Shown here: piece after piece, positions 7,017 through 14,903 of the stretch | Numbering within the stretch: the first letter of the stretch is position 1 | Layout of the letters: each line of letters begins with the position of its first letter | Assembly (NCBI GenBank): GCA_026395095.1 | Contig: JAPLZI010000032.1 | Coordinates: forward strand, 8,568-26,213 | DNA length: 17,646 bases | Origin: Candidatus Tayloriibacteriota bacterium | Lineage (GTDB): Bacteria; Patescibacteriota; Minisyncoccia; Phycocordibacterales; PALSA-1337 | Direction of reading: 5' to 3' | Made by a program: the position numbers and the translations under genes | Notes under the pieces: model-generated | Databases searched by the model: none | Told to the model about the DNA's origin: nothing | The model's input: the letters and a program-made list of their open reading frames with translations, nothing else

Positions 7017-7027
7017 ACGATGGGGCC
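6953..7027 (-). tRNA. tRNA-Glu (CTC anticodon), with encoded CCA; element attachment site
   Basis: The minus strand folds as a tRNA: acceptor GGCCCCA/TAGGGTC, D arm GTCTAATGGTTAGGAC, anticodon stem CGGCC/GGCTG (one G-T pair) with loop TTCTCAA, giving anticodon CTC for glutamate GAG codons, and T arm CGGGG-TTCGACT-CCCCG. Discriminator A and CCA are encoded. The acceptor stem has a G2-T71 wobble and a C6-A67 mismatch. The recombinase gene runs into its 3' end from the other strand. This suggests the element integrated here and supplied the 3' portion of the tRNA. The tRNA lies 32 bases downstream of murF on the same strand and may be co-transcribed. Confidence 0.9.
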
Positions 7028-7059
7028 ATAAACAAACCACAGCAAACCTTATTGCGACT

Positions 7060-8379
7060 TTAGGGCTTTGCGAGCCACTCATTTTCCTGCCGCACAAGGA
7101 GTTTAGCCGCTTTTTCTGGCTCTCGCAAGAGAGCTCGCGTAATTCGTTCCATACGGACCGACTGCGAACCTTTGACCAGAACGACATCACCGCTTTGAAC
7201 GGTCAACAGCAAGTAGCTTGCCGCCTCTTTCGATGAATCGAACGACTTGACCCACTCCGCCGGCAAGCCATTCTTGATAGCCTCCTCGGCCGAGAGGCGC
7301 GAGCGTTGACCGACAGTGACCAATTTATTTACTGATTGAGCCGCCTCCATTCCGATACGGCGATGTTCACCCGCCGCGTATTTGCCAAGCTCCATCATGT
7401 CGCCCAGAACAGCGATCTTCGAGCCGGCACATTGAAGATCTCTAAGGACCGCCAATGCCGCAGACGCCGCATCAGGAGAAGAATTGTAGGTATCATCGAT
7501 TAAGATTGAACCATTTACGCCCGGAATTATATTCATGCGACCTCGCGGGGCAGCATAACTTTCCAATGACCTAGCCACACTGTCAATAATGATTTTCCGA
7601 GCGGAGCCAACAGCCGCCGCAGCCAATAGCGGATAGGCATATGTTTCCCCCAGAATTCCCCTTATCTCTACCGTCCGTTCTTCTCCCCCCATAGAAACCT
7701 TCATAGACATACCTATCGGCGCTCCAACACTACCGGCACTACCGACATCATACAAAACCTTAATATCATTCCCGCGAACAGACATCTTTTCACTGAGACC
7801 ATATGAAACCACCGAAACATTCCGGTCTTTCACACGATCACCGAGAGAAAGAGTCCTTTCATCGTCGCCAAAAACAACTAGAGTGCCGCCTGACTTAACA
7901 GCATCGACGAGAGCCGCTTTCTCTTCGAAAACCTCTTCAGGAGATCTGAAAAACTCCACATGAACCGGTGTGCGACTAATCCTAGTGATAACAACGATAT
8001 CCGGATGGAGCCACTTCCCAACCTTTCTAATATCTCCCGGATGGTCAGCACCCACCTCCAATATTAAGCAGTTCGGATAGGCCGATCTGGACACGATCAA
8101 TTTCAGACCGATCAAGATATTCTTGAGCCAACTTCCCAGATCATACCAAGCATTCGAAACGCCGATCACAGTAAGCGGCAAACCAATCTCGCTATTCATG
8201 CTCTTATCGCTTTTTCGTGCAAAACCAGCCTGATCCTTTAGAACATCATAAATGGCATCCTTAGTAGAAGTTTTTCCAACGCTGCCAGTGACAGCTACAA
8301 CAAATGGCTTATATTTACCGAGAATCAAACGGGATTCCCATGTCAGAATCCCTATGAGTATTTTTTTAATTATAGGCAT
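7060..8379 (-). CDS. murF: UDP-N-acetylmuramoyl-tripeptide--D-alanyl-D-alanine ligase
   Basis: MurF adds the D-Ala-D-Ala dipeptide to the UDP-MurNAc-tripeptide, the last cytoplasmic step of peptidoglycan precursor synthesis, using ATP. The Mur ligase P-loop TGSVGKTST is at residues 31-39. LEVGADHPGDI (about 108-118) matches the conserved central-domain Glu motif, and the C-terminal domain has PRGRMN followed by IDDTYNSSPDA, where the DxYNxxP segment is diagnostic of Mur ligases. The N-terminal domain before the P-loop is much shorter than in E. coli MurF, with only 30 residues, so the usual substrate-binding domain is essentially reduced; overall length 439 is near the family norm. It starts 24 bases after ftsI ends and closes the cluster. 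Confidence 0.9.
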   Translation of the reverse strand: MPIIKKILIGILTWESRLILGKYKPFVVAVTGSVGKTSTKDAIYDVLKDQAGFARKSDKSMNSEIGLPLTVIGVSNAWYDLGSWLKNILIGLKLIVSRSAYPNCLILEVGADHPGDIRKVGKWLHPDIVVITRISRTPVHVEFFRSPEEVFEEKAALVDAVKSGGTLVVFGDDERTLSLGDRVKDRNVSVVSYGLSEKMSVRGNDIKVLYDVGSAGSVGAPIGMSMKVSMGGEERTVEIRGILGETYAYPLLAAAAVGSARKIIIDSVARSLESYAAPRGRMNIIPGVNGSILIDDTYNSSPDAASAALAVLRDLQCAGSKIAVLGDMMELGKYAAGEHRRIGMEAAQSVNKLVTVGQRSRLSAEEAIKNGLPAEWVKSFDSSKEAASYLLLTVQSGDVVLVKGSQSVRMERITRALLREPEKAAKLLVRQENEWLAKP

Positions 8380-8403
8380 GAATACGAGGCCGGCAGAGCA
8401 CGC

Positions 8404-10116
8404 TCATCGATCCCACGGCACATTGTAGTAGTTTAAGAGAAAAGTAGCCAGTTCGTCAAACGGCTTTGTCAAGGTTTCGGAAGCATATTGAGCGCCTTTC
8501 GGATGTTTCTGATAAAGAAAAACTATGAACTTCGGGTTATATGCCGGGAAAAAACCAAAGAATGAATGTAGCCACTGATCAGAGTAATAGCCGCCATTCA
8601 CATGGTCTGCTATTGCAGCAGTCCCCGTTTTGGCCGCCATGGTGTAATGCTCCTTTTTTAGCTTCCCTTGAGCCAGAGAAATGTCTACTACGCTCACCAG
8701 CATCCGCTTCACTTCATCTACAGTTTCAGGTTTCAACACCGGTCCGGTTCTTTTGGTATCTACCTTTTTGATCGAATCATCCGTGTGATTTATTTGCTTT
8801 ACTAGGTGCGGAGTCACAACATAGCCACCACTCGCAATGACAGAAAGCGCTCTGATCATGCCCAACGGTGAGACAGCAATACCTTGGCCGTATGATGCAG
8901 TCGCGATGTCGATATCCTGCGGATTTTTCAGGTTATCAGTGAGTGGCATAGCCTCATTCGGCAGGTCAATACCTGATTTTCCACCGAGGCCGAAACTGGA
9001 AAAATACTTCGTAAAATCCTTGGCGCCGGTTTTTAGTGCAATTGTAGCTGCTCCAATATTCAAGGATTGGCTCAAAATCTGTTGCATCGGAATGACGCCA
9101 CGAGCTTTTTTATCGAAATTGCAAATCTTTTTTTCATTTAAGGTCAAACAACCAAGGTCATCATAAGTAGAATCAATGTCGACTGCCCCACTGTCCAAGG
9201 CTGTAGCCATGGTCAAGGGCTTCATGATCGAACCCATTTCATAAACATTTTCCACCAGCGGATTTGAAAATATCGACACTGATTTTATGGATTTGAGATC
9301 ATTCGGATCGAAAGTCGGGTGTGATGCCATGGCGTAAATCAGACCGGTGTTCGGATCCATGATGATCCCGCCGATCTCATCCGGATTCCAAACCAATTGA
9401 GCCTGCGACAACACTTTTTCCAGATATGTTTGCACTGTGGGCTCTATAGATGTGACCAGATCCCCCGAATCAACACTACTGCTAAAGACAGAGCCTATTT
9501 CGGAAAACAGCTGCGCGAATATATTCACAGATGAGCCACTTCCGCTCCGAACGAGAATATCGTTGTAATAGCGTTCCAACCCGTACCGGCCAGAAACACT
9601 AGAAGATGCGACGCTCTCACCTATGATTCCTAGCTCATGAGACGCCAAGCTCCCCCCAGGATAAACACGCCATGTCTCTTGTGCAACACCAACACCTTTT
9701 AGACCGAGCCCTTGTATGGATAAGGCCATTTTCTCATCGATTTTGTTTGCTAGAACCTCATATAAACCATTTGGTTTATTTGCTTTTGACATAAACACAC
9801 CTCGATCCAGCGTCAAATAATTCGAGAGAGCTTCATAAACAACTTTTGAATCAACGAGAAGTTTGGGATTTATAAATATCGTATAGCCGCTCCCGACAGA
9901 AGCTGCTGCGCTCTGTGTTCCATCTTTTGCAGAAAAATATATTGAGTTACGAGCAAATAGTGAGGTTTGCGGCTTTACATATTGTGACTGCGCTTTACCT
10001 TTATATTCCTGCCCATGAATGATGCTCGTCGAATACAGAGATGAAGTAAGAACACCGGCAATCAGTAAAATACCGATGCCGATGAATCGTGCCCGAAATC
10101 GTTGTTTAGAGTTCAT
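8404..10116 (-). CDS. ftsI: Septal class B penicillin-binding protein (FtsI/PBP2 family)
   Basis: This is a transpeptidase that cross-links peptidoglycan at the division site. An N-terminal membrane segment (about residues 11-30) anchors it, with the rest outside. The three active-site motifs are intact: SIMK at 296-299 (Ser296 acylated by substrate), SLN at 351-353 and KTG at 496-498. The dimerisation domain covers roughly 50-230 and includes GRYGLERYY (176-184). The usual RGxIxDRxG motif near the N-terminus is degenerate here (ARNSIYFSAKDG at 55-66), a variation I remember from candidate phyla homologues. The start overlaps the ftsL-like gene by 11 bases, suggesting translational coupling. 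Position between ftsL and murF supports FtsI over the elongation PBP2. Confidence 0.88.
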   Translation of the reverse strand: MNSKQRFRARFIGIGILLIAGVLTSSLYSTSIIHGQEYKGKAQSQYVKPQTSLFARNSIYFSAKDGTQSAAASVGSGYTIFINPKLLVDSKVVYEALSNYLTLDRGVFMSKANKPNGLYEVLANKIDEKMALSIQGLGLKGVGVAQETWRVYPGGSLASHELGIIGESVASSSVSGRYGLERYYNDILVRSGSGSSVNIFAQLFSEIGSVFSSSVDSGDLVTSIEPTVQTYLEKVLSQAQLVWNPDEIGGIIMDPNTGLIYAMASHPTFDPNDLKSIKSVSIFSNPLVENVYEMGSIMKPLTMATALDSGAVDIDSTYDDLGCLTLNEKKICNFDKKARGVIPMQQILSQSLNIGAATIALKTGAKDFTKYFSSFGLGGKSGIDLPNEAMPLTDNLKNPQDIDIATASYGQGIAVSPLGMIRALSVIASGGYVVTPHLVKQINHTDDSIKKVDTKRTGPVLKPETVDEVKRMLVSVVDISLAQGKLKKEHYTMAAKTGTAAIADHVNGGYYSDQWLHSFFGFFPAYNPKFIVFLYQKHPKGAQYASETLTKPFDELATFLLNYYNVPWDR

Positions 10117-10450
10117 TGCCCAAAGAAGCCAGATTTCCAGCTGACGCAGTCGGGGCCGGGCGGGTTATATACAGGCTTACTTCACCGGCTACCAGTCCAT
10201 GTTCCGCTAGAATATCTGGTGTAATGGTGCTGGTCAGCTTCAGGTATTCGGCATCCAAAGCGCTCAAGGAACCGCTCAGGGAGGCTGCCCGGCTTTCAAT
10301 CTGTTTAATAGCTATGGTATGAGAAACTAGCGTATAAAGATTCACCGCATAGAAAACAGCCACCAAAACGCAAGCACTTAGGATTACCAATGATAATTTA
10401 GCCCTATGGTCGTGAATGTGCCCGGCTGTGCTTACTATTACTCTTTTCAT
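10106..10450 (-). CDS. ftsL: FtsL-like division protein
   Basis: The protein is a short bitopic membrane protein: about 20 cytoplasmic residues, one membrane helix at about residues 21-42, then a helical segment (about 45-75) compatible with a coiled coil. That architecture and the position between rsmH and ftsI are those of FtsL, which recruits and activates the FtsW/FtsI synthase together with FtsB and FtsQ. Sequence conservation in this family is poor, so the call rests on topology and gene order. The C-terminal tail is Ala/Ser/Pro-rich and probably disordered. It overlaps ftsI by 11 bases. A 52-base AT-rich gap separates it from rsmH. Confidence 0.65.
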   Translation of the reverse strand: MKRVIVSTAGHIHDHRAKLSLVILSACVLVAVFYAVNLYTLVSHTIAIKQIESRAASLSGSLSALDAEYLKLTSTITPDILAEHGLVAGEVSLYITRPAPTASAGNLASLGNEL

Positions 10451-10502
10451 GTTATTTTAAATTTCAATTTTCCGCTTTTTATATTTATATTTTCTTACTT
10501 CT

Positions 10503-11438
10503 CTATTGCTTTTCTATTACTCTAAGTTTTGCGCTTCTTGCCCGTGGATTTTCCGTTATTTCGGTGTCTGTCGGTTTGACGGCTCTTCTCGGAATAAGTT
10601 TCGCGCCATTCGCCTCCTCCCTTCTCATAAAATTTTTAACGATCCTATCTTCTAAACTATGGAATGCTATGACTCCCAGCCTTCCGTTTTTATTCAAATG
10701 TTCGTAGCTTTTATTCAGTCCCTCTTCCAATGCTTTCAGTTCATCATTTACCGCGATCCTCAAAGCCTGAAATGTTTTTGTAGCCGGATTAATCTTCCTG
10801 TGCCTATATGCCGGTGGCACTGCCTGTCTCACAATTTCCGCTAGTTCACTAGTGCTTTCGATCTTCTTCTTCAATCGATAATTCACAACCGCTCTTGCTA
10901 TCCTCCTTGCGTATCCTTCTTCGCCGTAGGCAAATATGACATTGGCAATATCATCTTCCTTCCAGTCGTTCAGGATATCTCGAGCAGTGAATGGATACTC
11001 TACTGGATCGGCTTTGCACGATTCTGCTGAATCGCCCATAGTCATAAGGAGTGGCTCGTCTTTCTGGAATGAGAATCCTCTGCCAGAATTTTGCAATTCG
11101 TCCGAGGATATACCGAGATCCAGCAATATCATGTCTACTTTATCGATCTTGTGCTTCGCGAGGATTTTATCGATGTTTCGGAAATTTTCGCACTCTAGGA
11201 TTAGCTTTTCAGCCCTTCCTTTTAAGGTCTCTTCCGCTCGATGAATGGCTTCCGGATCCTGATCGATACCTATTATGTTGATTTTGCCCCTCAATGCTAC
11301 AGCTATCGCTAATGTATGACCGGCTCCGCCAAGAGTTCCATCTACATACCAAGGAAACTCCTTCGAGACATTCGACGGCGCCGAAATGAGACTTTCTATT
11401 GTTTCATGTAAAAGAACTGATTTATGTACGCTTACCAT
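10503..11438 (-). CDS. rsmH: 16S rRNA (cytosine1402-N4)-methyltransferase
   Basis: RsmH (MraW) methylates N4 of C1402 in the decoding site of 16S rRNA using S-adenosylmethionine. The SAM-binding motif DGTLGGAGHT is at residues 33-42, followed by GIDQDPEAI at 57-65. The conserved C-terminal segments IAFHSLEDRIVKNFM and NPRARSAKLRV are present. Length 311 is normal for the family. The ATG lies one base after the mraZ stop, so the two genes are almost certainly co-transcribed and perhaps translationally coupled. The mraZ-rsmH pair is the standard start of the division and cell wall cluster. Confidence 0.95.
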   Translation of the reverse strand: MVSVHKSVLLHETIESLISAPSNVSKEFPWYVDGTLGGAGHTLAIAVALRGKINIIGIDQDPEAIHRAEETLKGRAEKLILECENFRNIDKILAKHKIDKVDMILLDLGISSDELQNSGRGFSFQKDEPLLMTMGDSAESCKADPVEYPFTARDILNDWKEDDIANVIFAYGEEGYARRIARAVVNYRLKKKIESTSELAEIVRQAVPPAYRHRKINPATKTFQALRIAVNDELKALEEGLNKSYEHLNKNGRLGVIAFHSLEDRIVKNFMRREEANGAKLIPRRAVKPTDTEITENPRARSAKLRVIEKQ

Positions 11439-11439
11439 G

Positions 11440-11880
11440 CTATATCATCCCTACTTCACCGTACTTTTCGGCAAGACTATCTGCCTTGCCTTCGACGGTC
11501 TTGGCATATTCCTGCCAAATTGACTCGTCCCAGATCTCGACCCGATCGCGTACGCCGATGAAAACGACCTTCGACTTTAGTTTGGCGCGCTCTCGGAGAT
11601 GTTCCGGAATGAGCATGCGGCCGGCTCCATCAACCTCGACCTCAACCGCCATACCTAATAGGTAGCGGTTGAGACTCCGGTTGTCCGCCTTGAACATCGA
11701 GGCTTCTTTTCCAGACAAGCGCTCGGAGATGCGTTCCCATTCCGTCGCCGTAAAGACGAACAGGCAGGAATCGAGTCCGGGCGTAACCACCACGCTTCTA
11801 CCCATTTCCTTGCGGAACTTGGACGGAAGCGACAAGCGGTTCTTGTCATCGATAGTATGGAAATATGTCCCGATGATCAT
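11440..11880 (-). CDS. mraZ: Transcriptional regulator MraZ
   Basis: MraZ is a DNA-binding regulator that heads the division cluster and usually represses its own operon. Two AbrB-like (SpoVT-type) half domains are visible, each with the family's D-x-x-x-R signature: DDKNRLSLPSKFR at about 11-23 and DGAGRMLIPEHLRER at about 84-98. Length 146 is typical. Four bases upstream lies no strong Shine-Dalgarno sequence, but the start is supported by the conserved MIIGTYFHTID beginning. Candidate MraZ boxes lie about 85-120 bases upstream of the start (11963-12000), suggesting autoregulation. Confidence 0.93.
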   Translation of the reverse strand: MIIGTYFHTIDDKNRLSLPSKFRKEMGRSVVVTPGLDSCLFVFTATEWERISERLSGKEASMFKADNRSLNRYLLGMAVEVEVDGAGRMLIPEHLRERAKLKSKVVFIGVRDRVEIWDESIWQEYAKTVEGKADSLAEKYGEVGMI

Positions 11881-11926
11881 GATATGCCCGCGAGAAGTTT
11901 TAAATGTTTTTGTGAAGTAATCGGGT

Positions 11927-11946
11927 CGGTTCGTCTAGCGAATCCG
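11927..11946 (-). promoter_or_regulatory. Hairpin in the mraZ 5' leader
   Basis: CGGTTCG (11927-11933) and CGAATCCG (11939-11946) form a 7-bp stem with a single-base bulge and a five-base loop; one further T-A pair extends it. It lies between the MraZ-box region and the mraZ start, so it would be in the transcript leader. Its role is unknown. Confidence 0.3.
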
Positions 11947-11962
11947 AACAGATTATTTCTCA

Positions 11963-12000
11963 TACCACTTCTTCCCACTTGATGGATATTCTACCCCACT
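11963..12000 (-). promoter_or_regulatory. Candidate MraZ operator boxes
   Basis: On the minus strand AGTGGGG (12000-11994), AGTGGGA (11979-11973) and AGTGGTA (11969-11963) are direct repeats spaced 21 and 10 bases apart, two turns and one turn of the helix. MraZ is known to bind short direct repeats containing TGGG with about 10-base spacing upstream of its own gene. A -10-like TAGAAT lies at 11993-11988, between the first and second repeats. Confidence 0.55.
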
Positions 12001-12026
12001 TTTCTGTTTTGAGCACAATTAATAAA

Positions 12027-12046
12027 GGTGGATAACCTGTGGATAG
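12027..12046 (-). promoter_or_regulatory. Pair of near-consensus DnaA boxes upstream of mraZ
   Basis: On the minus strand CTATCCACA (12046-12038) and TTATCCACC (12035-12027) each differ by one base from the DnaA box TTATCCACA and are direct repeats 11 bases apart. They sit about 150 bases upstream of mraZ, in the gap after the pseudopilin gene. DnaA-linked control of the division cluster is an inference. Confidence 0.4.
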
Positions 12047-12066
12047 CGAAAACGTCGTCAGTAAAT

Positions 12067-12912
12067 TTATTTTTGACTCAAGTATTTTCCTTTACTGGAC
12101 TCGTATAATTCACGAATAGAAATACCTGATAGATTCTGTGCATATATGATGACATCATCCAAATAACCAACAAAAGGTGTGCAACACGGTGGCTTTCCTA
12201 CACCGAAATCGGATGCACGATCAGACATATTTGGAAAATCGGAAGCCAACACTGCTGTACCAACCTGCTTTCCATCCAAATAACATGTAAAAAGGCGACT
12301 AGTACGATCAAAAACTCCTACTATGTGATGCCATGAATCGTCGTTTACAACAACAGTCCCACAATTACTGTAAGTATAAGAGCTATTACCTATTAAAAAC
12401 CAAATAACTCCACTACTCAACCCAAATCTAAATCCGTTTCCGCTATAATAATCATTACCGACTGTATACATCTGTGAAGCATTACTGGAAGTTTTTATCC
12501 AATGAGCGATTGTGAAATTACTATTGGAAAGTCCGAGTCGTTTATTAAAGGTTAACCCTGTTGATCCATTAAAATACATTGAATATTTAGAACCTGCCTG
12601 ACTATAAGTATCTGACGACCAGGTAGTACCAGAGGCAGGAACGGTGGCATCATTATTGTTGCCCAGCAACGAAACATCGCGAGCGACAATGCCTGAGCCT
12701 TCATCGAAGCTTAGCGCAAGCACGGCATTGGCTCCCATTGCATGATACATATTTGCCGCAAAGGCCATAACACCAGCAGTTTTTGCTTTGGCTCTCGCTC
12801 CATTCAGTGAAACCAAGATAATCGAGGATAGCATGCCAATAGTTGATATAACAACCAAAAGCTCTATAAGAGTAAAGCCACGAGTTCCAAAATAGAGAGA
12901 CTTTTTAATCAC
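12067..12912 (-). CDS. Type IV pseudopilin-like protein with LamG/concanavalin-like domain
   Basis: The N-terminus carries a prepilin signal: a short basic leader, then G-FTLIELLVVI with cleavage expected after Gly12 and Glu5 of the mature protein present. The hydrophobic helix extends to about residue 35. From about residue 65 to 270 the sequence fits a LamG-like jelly-roll: LSFDEGSG, FTIAHWIKT, WHHIVGVFDRTS, CYLDGKQVG and GYLDDVIIYAQNLS, typical of the LamG/concanavalin fold that binds carbohydrate or protein. It is therefore likely a surface adhesin or minor pilin. Its start overlaps the lysS stop by 4 bases (ATGA), placing it oddly in a housekeeping operon. Composition is more AT-rich than lysS, hinting at insertion. 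Confidence 0.85.
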   Translation of the reverse strand: MIKKSLYFGTRGFTLIELLVVISTIGMLSSIILVSLNGARAKAKTAGVMAFAANMYHAMGANAVLALSFDEGSGIVARDVSLLGNNNDATVPASGTTWSSDTYSQAGSKYSMYFNGSTGLTFNKRLGLSNSNFTIAHWIKTSSNASQMYTVGNDYYSGNGFRFGLSSGVIWFLIGNSSYTYSNCGTVVVNDDSWHHIVGVFDRTSRLFTCYLDGKQVGTAVLASDFPNMSDRASDFGVGKPPCCTPFVGYLDDVIIYAQNLSGISIRELYESSKGKYLSQK

Positions 12913-14375
12913 TTCCTTAACCCTTTTGGCCGCATCAACGGGAAAAGCTGGGTTTCGCGTAAAGGCTTCCCCGCGAGGGTCGCGAATAATCTGTCACCGT
13001 AGGCAAAACCGAAGGCAGGCGGCATCGCATGCTCCAGCATCTCTACGAATTCCTCATCCGGCATCATTGCTTCCTTGTCTCCTGCATCAATAAGTTTCTT
13101 TTGCACATCGAAACGCTCGCGCTGATCTATAGGATCATTGAGTTCGGCAAAACCGTTGGTCATTTCCGCGCCAGCCAACAATAGCTGCGCTCGCAAAGTT
13201 GTTTCTGAATTCTTCGGATTGATCTTAGAAAGCGGCGAAACTAGTTTCGGATGATTGACCAACCACGCTGGCCCGATGATCTGCTTCCGACAATATTTCC
13301 AGAGAGTGTCCGTGAGCCGCTCACGATTCATACCTTCGAAATCTACATGCAATTCCTTGAGCTTCTTTTCCATATCTTTCTCGTTGGCCTTGAGGACATT
13401 TATTCCCGTCATTTTTTCCACGGTCTCCACATAATCCACACGTGGCCATTCTGGCGAGAGATCTACCTTATTTCCCTGTATCTCGAATGAAAGAGTCCCA
13501 AATGTCTCCTGCACAACCTCCTTGATTAGTTTTTCCGTAAACAAAATTCCTTCATCCATATCCATATATGAACAATAAAACTCCAGATTGGTGAATTCCT
13601 GGGCGTGTTCCGGACTGGATCCTTCATTCCTATAGAGACGCCCTATCTCGAAAACTCTGGGAAAACCGGCGGCAAGCAAGCGCTTCTGCCAGAGTTCACC
13701 TACTGATATGCGCAGATAAACATCGAGGTTATAATCATTGTGGTGAGTCATGAATGGACGCGCCTCAGCACCGCCGGTCGTAAGTTCCAATGTAGGCGTC
13801 TCAACTTCTAGGAATCCTTCCGTCTTCAAAATCCGGCGAGTTGCATCCCAGAAAACCGCCTTCTTTTTAAACAAATCGCGCAAACCCGGATCCATGATGA
13901 AATCGAGATATCTCTTGCGGAGCCGTTCATCGGGATCAACGAGGCCATGCCATTTTTCCGGCAAAGGCAGGAGCGACTTCGAGGCCATAGTCCATGATTT
14001 TACTAAAATACTCTCTTCGCCCTTATTAGTCTTGAAACAAGTTCCAGTCACGCTTATGACATCGCCGATATCGATGGCGCTAGTCAACAGATCAAAAAGT
14101 TTTGCGTCCAAAACGTCTTTTTTTACCACAGCCTGGAAGGTCGCTTTGCCATCATCTAAAACAAAAAAAAGGATCGCGCCTTGTCCGCGAATAGCCATAA
14201 CACGCCCGGCAAGATTGACTACCTTTCCTGATTTTTCATATTCAGCAAATTTCTTGCGGGCATCGGCGAGACAATGATCGCGCGGAACTTTCGCCGGATA
14301 TGCTTCCATTCCAGCCTTCCGTAAAAGTTCCAGTTTGCGTAGCCTTGTCTCTTTGAGTTCTTCGAGTGAGGCCAT
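12909..14375 (-). CDS. lysS: Lysyl-tRNA synthetase, class II
   Basis: LysS charges tRNA-Lys with lysine. The N-terminal anticodon-binding OB fold spans about 55-130. In the catalytic domain, motif 1 is around 178-197 (RRILKTEGFLEVETPTL), the conserved GGAEARPFMTHHN is at 201-213, and motif 2 is at 242-265 (FEIGRLYRNEG...EFTNLE). Motif 3 near the C-terminus reads FGFAYGDRLFATLAG instead of the usual GxGxGxDRLxMLLTG. The essential Arg is retained, but the Gly pattern differs. Length 488 is normal. It lies 15 bases downstream of greA, a common pairing, and overlaps the pseudopilin gene. Confidence 0.92.
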   Translation of the reverse strand: MASLEELKETRLRKLELLRKAGMEAYPAKVPRDHCLADARKKFAEYEKSGKVVNLAGRVMAIRGQGAILFFVLDDGKATFQAVVKKDVLDAKLFDLLTSAIDIGDVISVTGTCFKTNKGEESILVKSWTMASKSLLPLPEKWHGLVDPDERLRKRYLDFIMDPGLRDLFKKKAVFWDATRRILKTEGFLEVETPTLELTTGGAEARPFMTHHNDYNLDVYLRISVGELWQKRLLAAGFPRVFEIGRLYRNEGSSPEHAQEFTNLEFYCSYMDMDEGILFTEKLIKEVVQETFGTLSFEIQGNKVDLSPEWPRVDYVETVEKMTGINVLKANEKDMEKKLKELHVDFEGMNRERLTDTLWKYCRKQIIGPAWLVNHPKLVSPLSKINPKNSETTLRAQLLLAGAEMTNGFAELNDPIDQRERFDVQKKLIDAGDKEAMMPDEEFVEMLEHAMPPAFGFAYGDRLFATLAGKPLRETQLFPLMRPKGLRK

Positions 14376-14390
14376 GGGGTAGATTATACC

Positions 14391-14864
14391 TTATTTTATA
14401 TGGGCTATCGTATAGCTGACTGTTCCTTTCGGTGTATTGACTACGACACTGTCACCGGCTTTGTGGCCGAGCAAGGCAGAACCTAAAGGAGAAAGATTGG
14501 AAATCTTGCCTGAAGACATGTCTGATTCCTCGGAACCGACGATGGTATAGAGATACGATTTGTTGTCACCGTTCTTATTAAGCCTAAATGTAGTGCCGAT
14601 AGTGATCACATCCTTGCCTTCGCCTCCCTTCTGGATCAATGAAGAATTCTTCAAAAGTTCTTCGAGACGATGGATGCGATCCTCAACCATGGCCTGTTCC
14701 TCGCGAGCCTGGTGGTATTCAGCATTCTCCGAAAGATCGCCAAGCTTCTTTGCATACTCGAGATGCTCTGCGACTTCTTTGCGCCTCTCTGTCTTCAGGA
14801 AATTGAGCTCCTTTTCGAGCTCAGCGAACTTCTCCGCGGTCAAATACTGGGTGTCTGTTGGCAT
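14391..14864 (-). CDS. greA: Transcription elongation factor GreA
   Basis: GreA enters the secondary channel of RNA polymerase and stimulates cleavage of backtracked transcripts. The N-terminal coiled coil (about residues 5-75) carries the tip motif GDLSENAEY, whose acidic residues act at the polymerase active site. The C-terminal FKBP-like domain contains SPLGSALLGHKAGD and VNTPKGTVSYTI. I place the start at the ATG at 14864 (MPTDTQYLTAEK), giving 157 aa, the usual family length. An in-frame upstream ATG at 14900 would add 12 residues that do not look like GreA. The gene lies between livF and lysS. Confidence 0.93.
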   Translation of the reverse strand: MPTDTQYLTAEKFAELEKELNFLKTERRKEVAEHLEYAKKLGDLSENAEYHQAREEQAMVEDRIHRLEELLKNSSLIQKGGEGKDVITIGTTFRLNKNGDNKSYLYTIVGSEESDMSSGKISNLSPLGSALLGHKAGDSVVVNTPKGTVSYTIAHIK

Positions 14865-14903
14865 ATGATTATTTAGATTAGATGACCGCCATAGTAACAC
14901 ATT

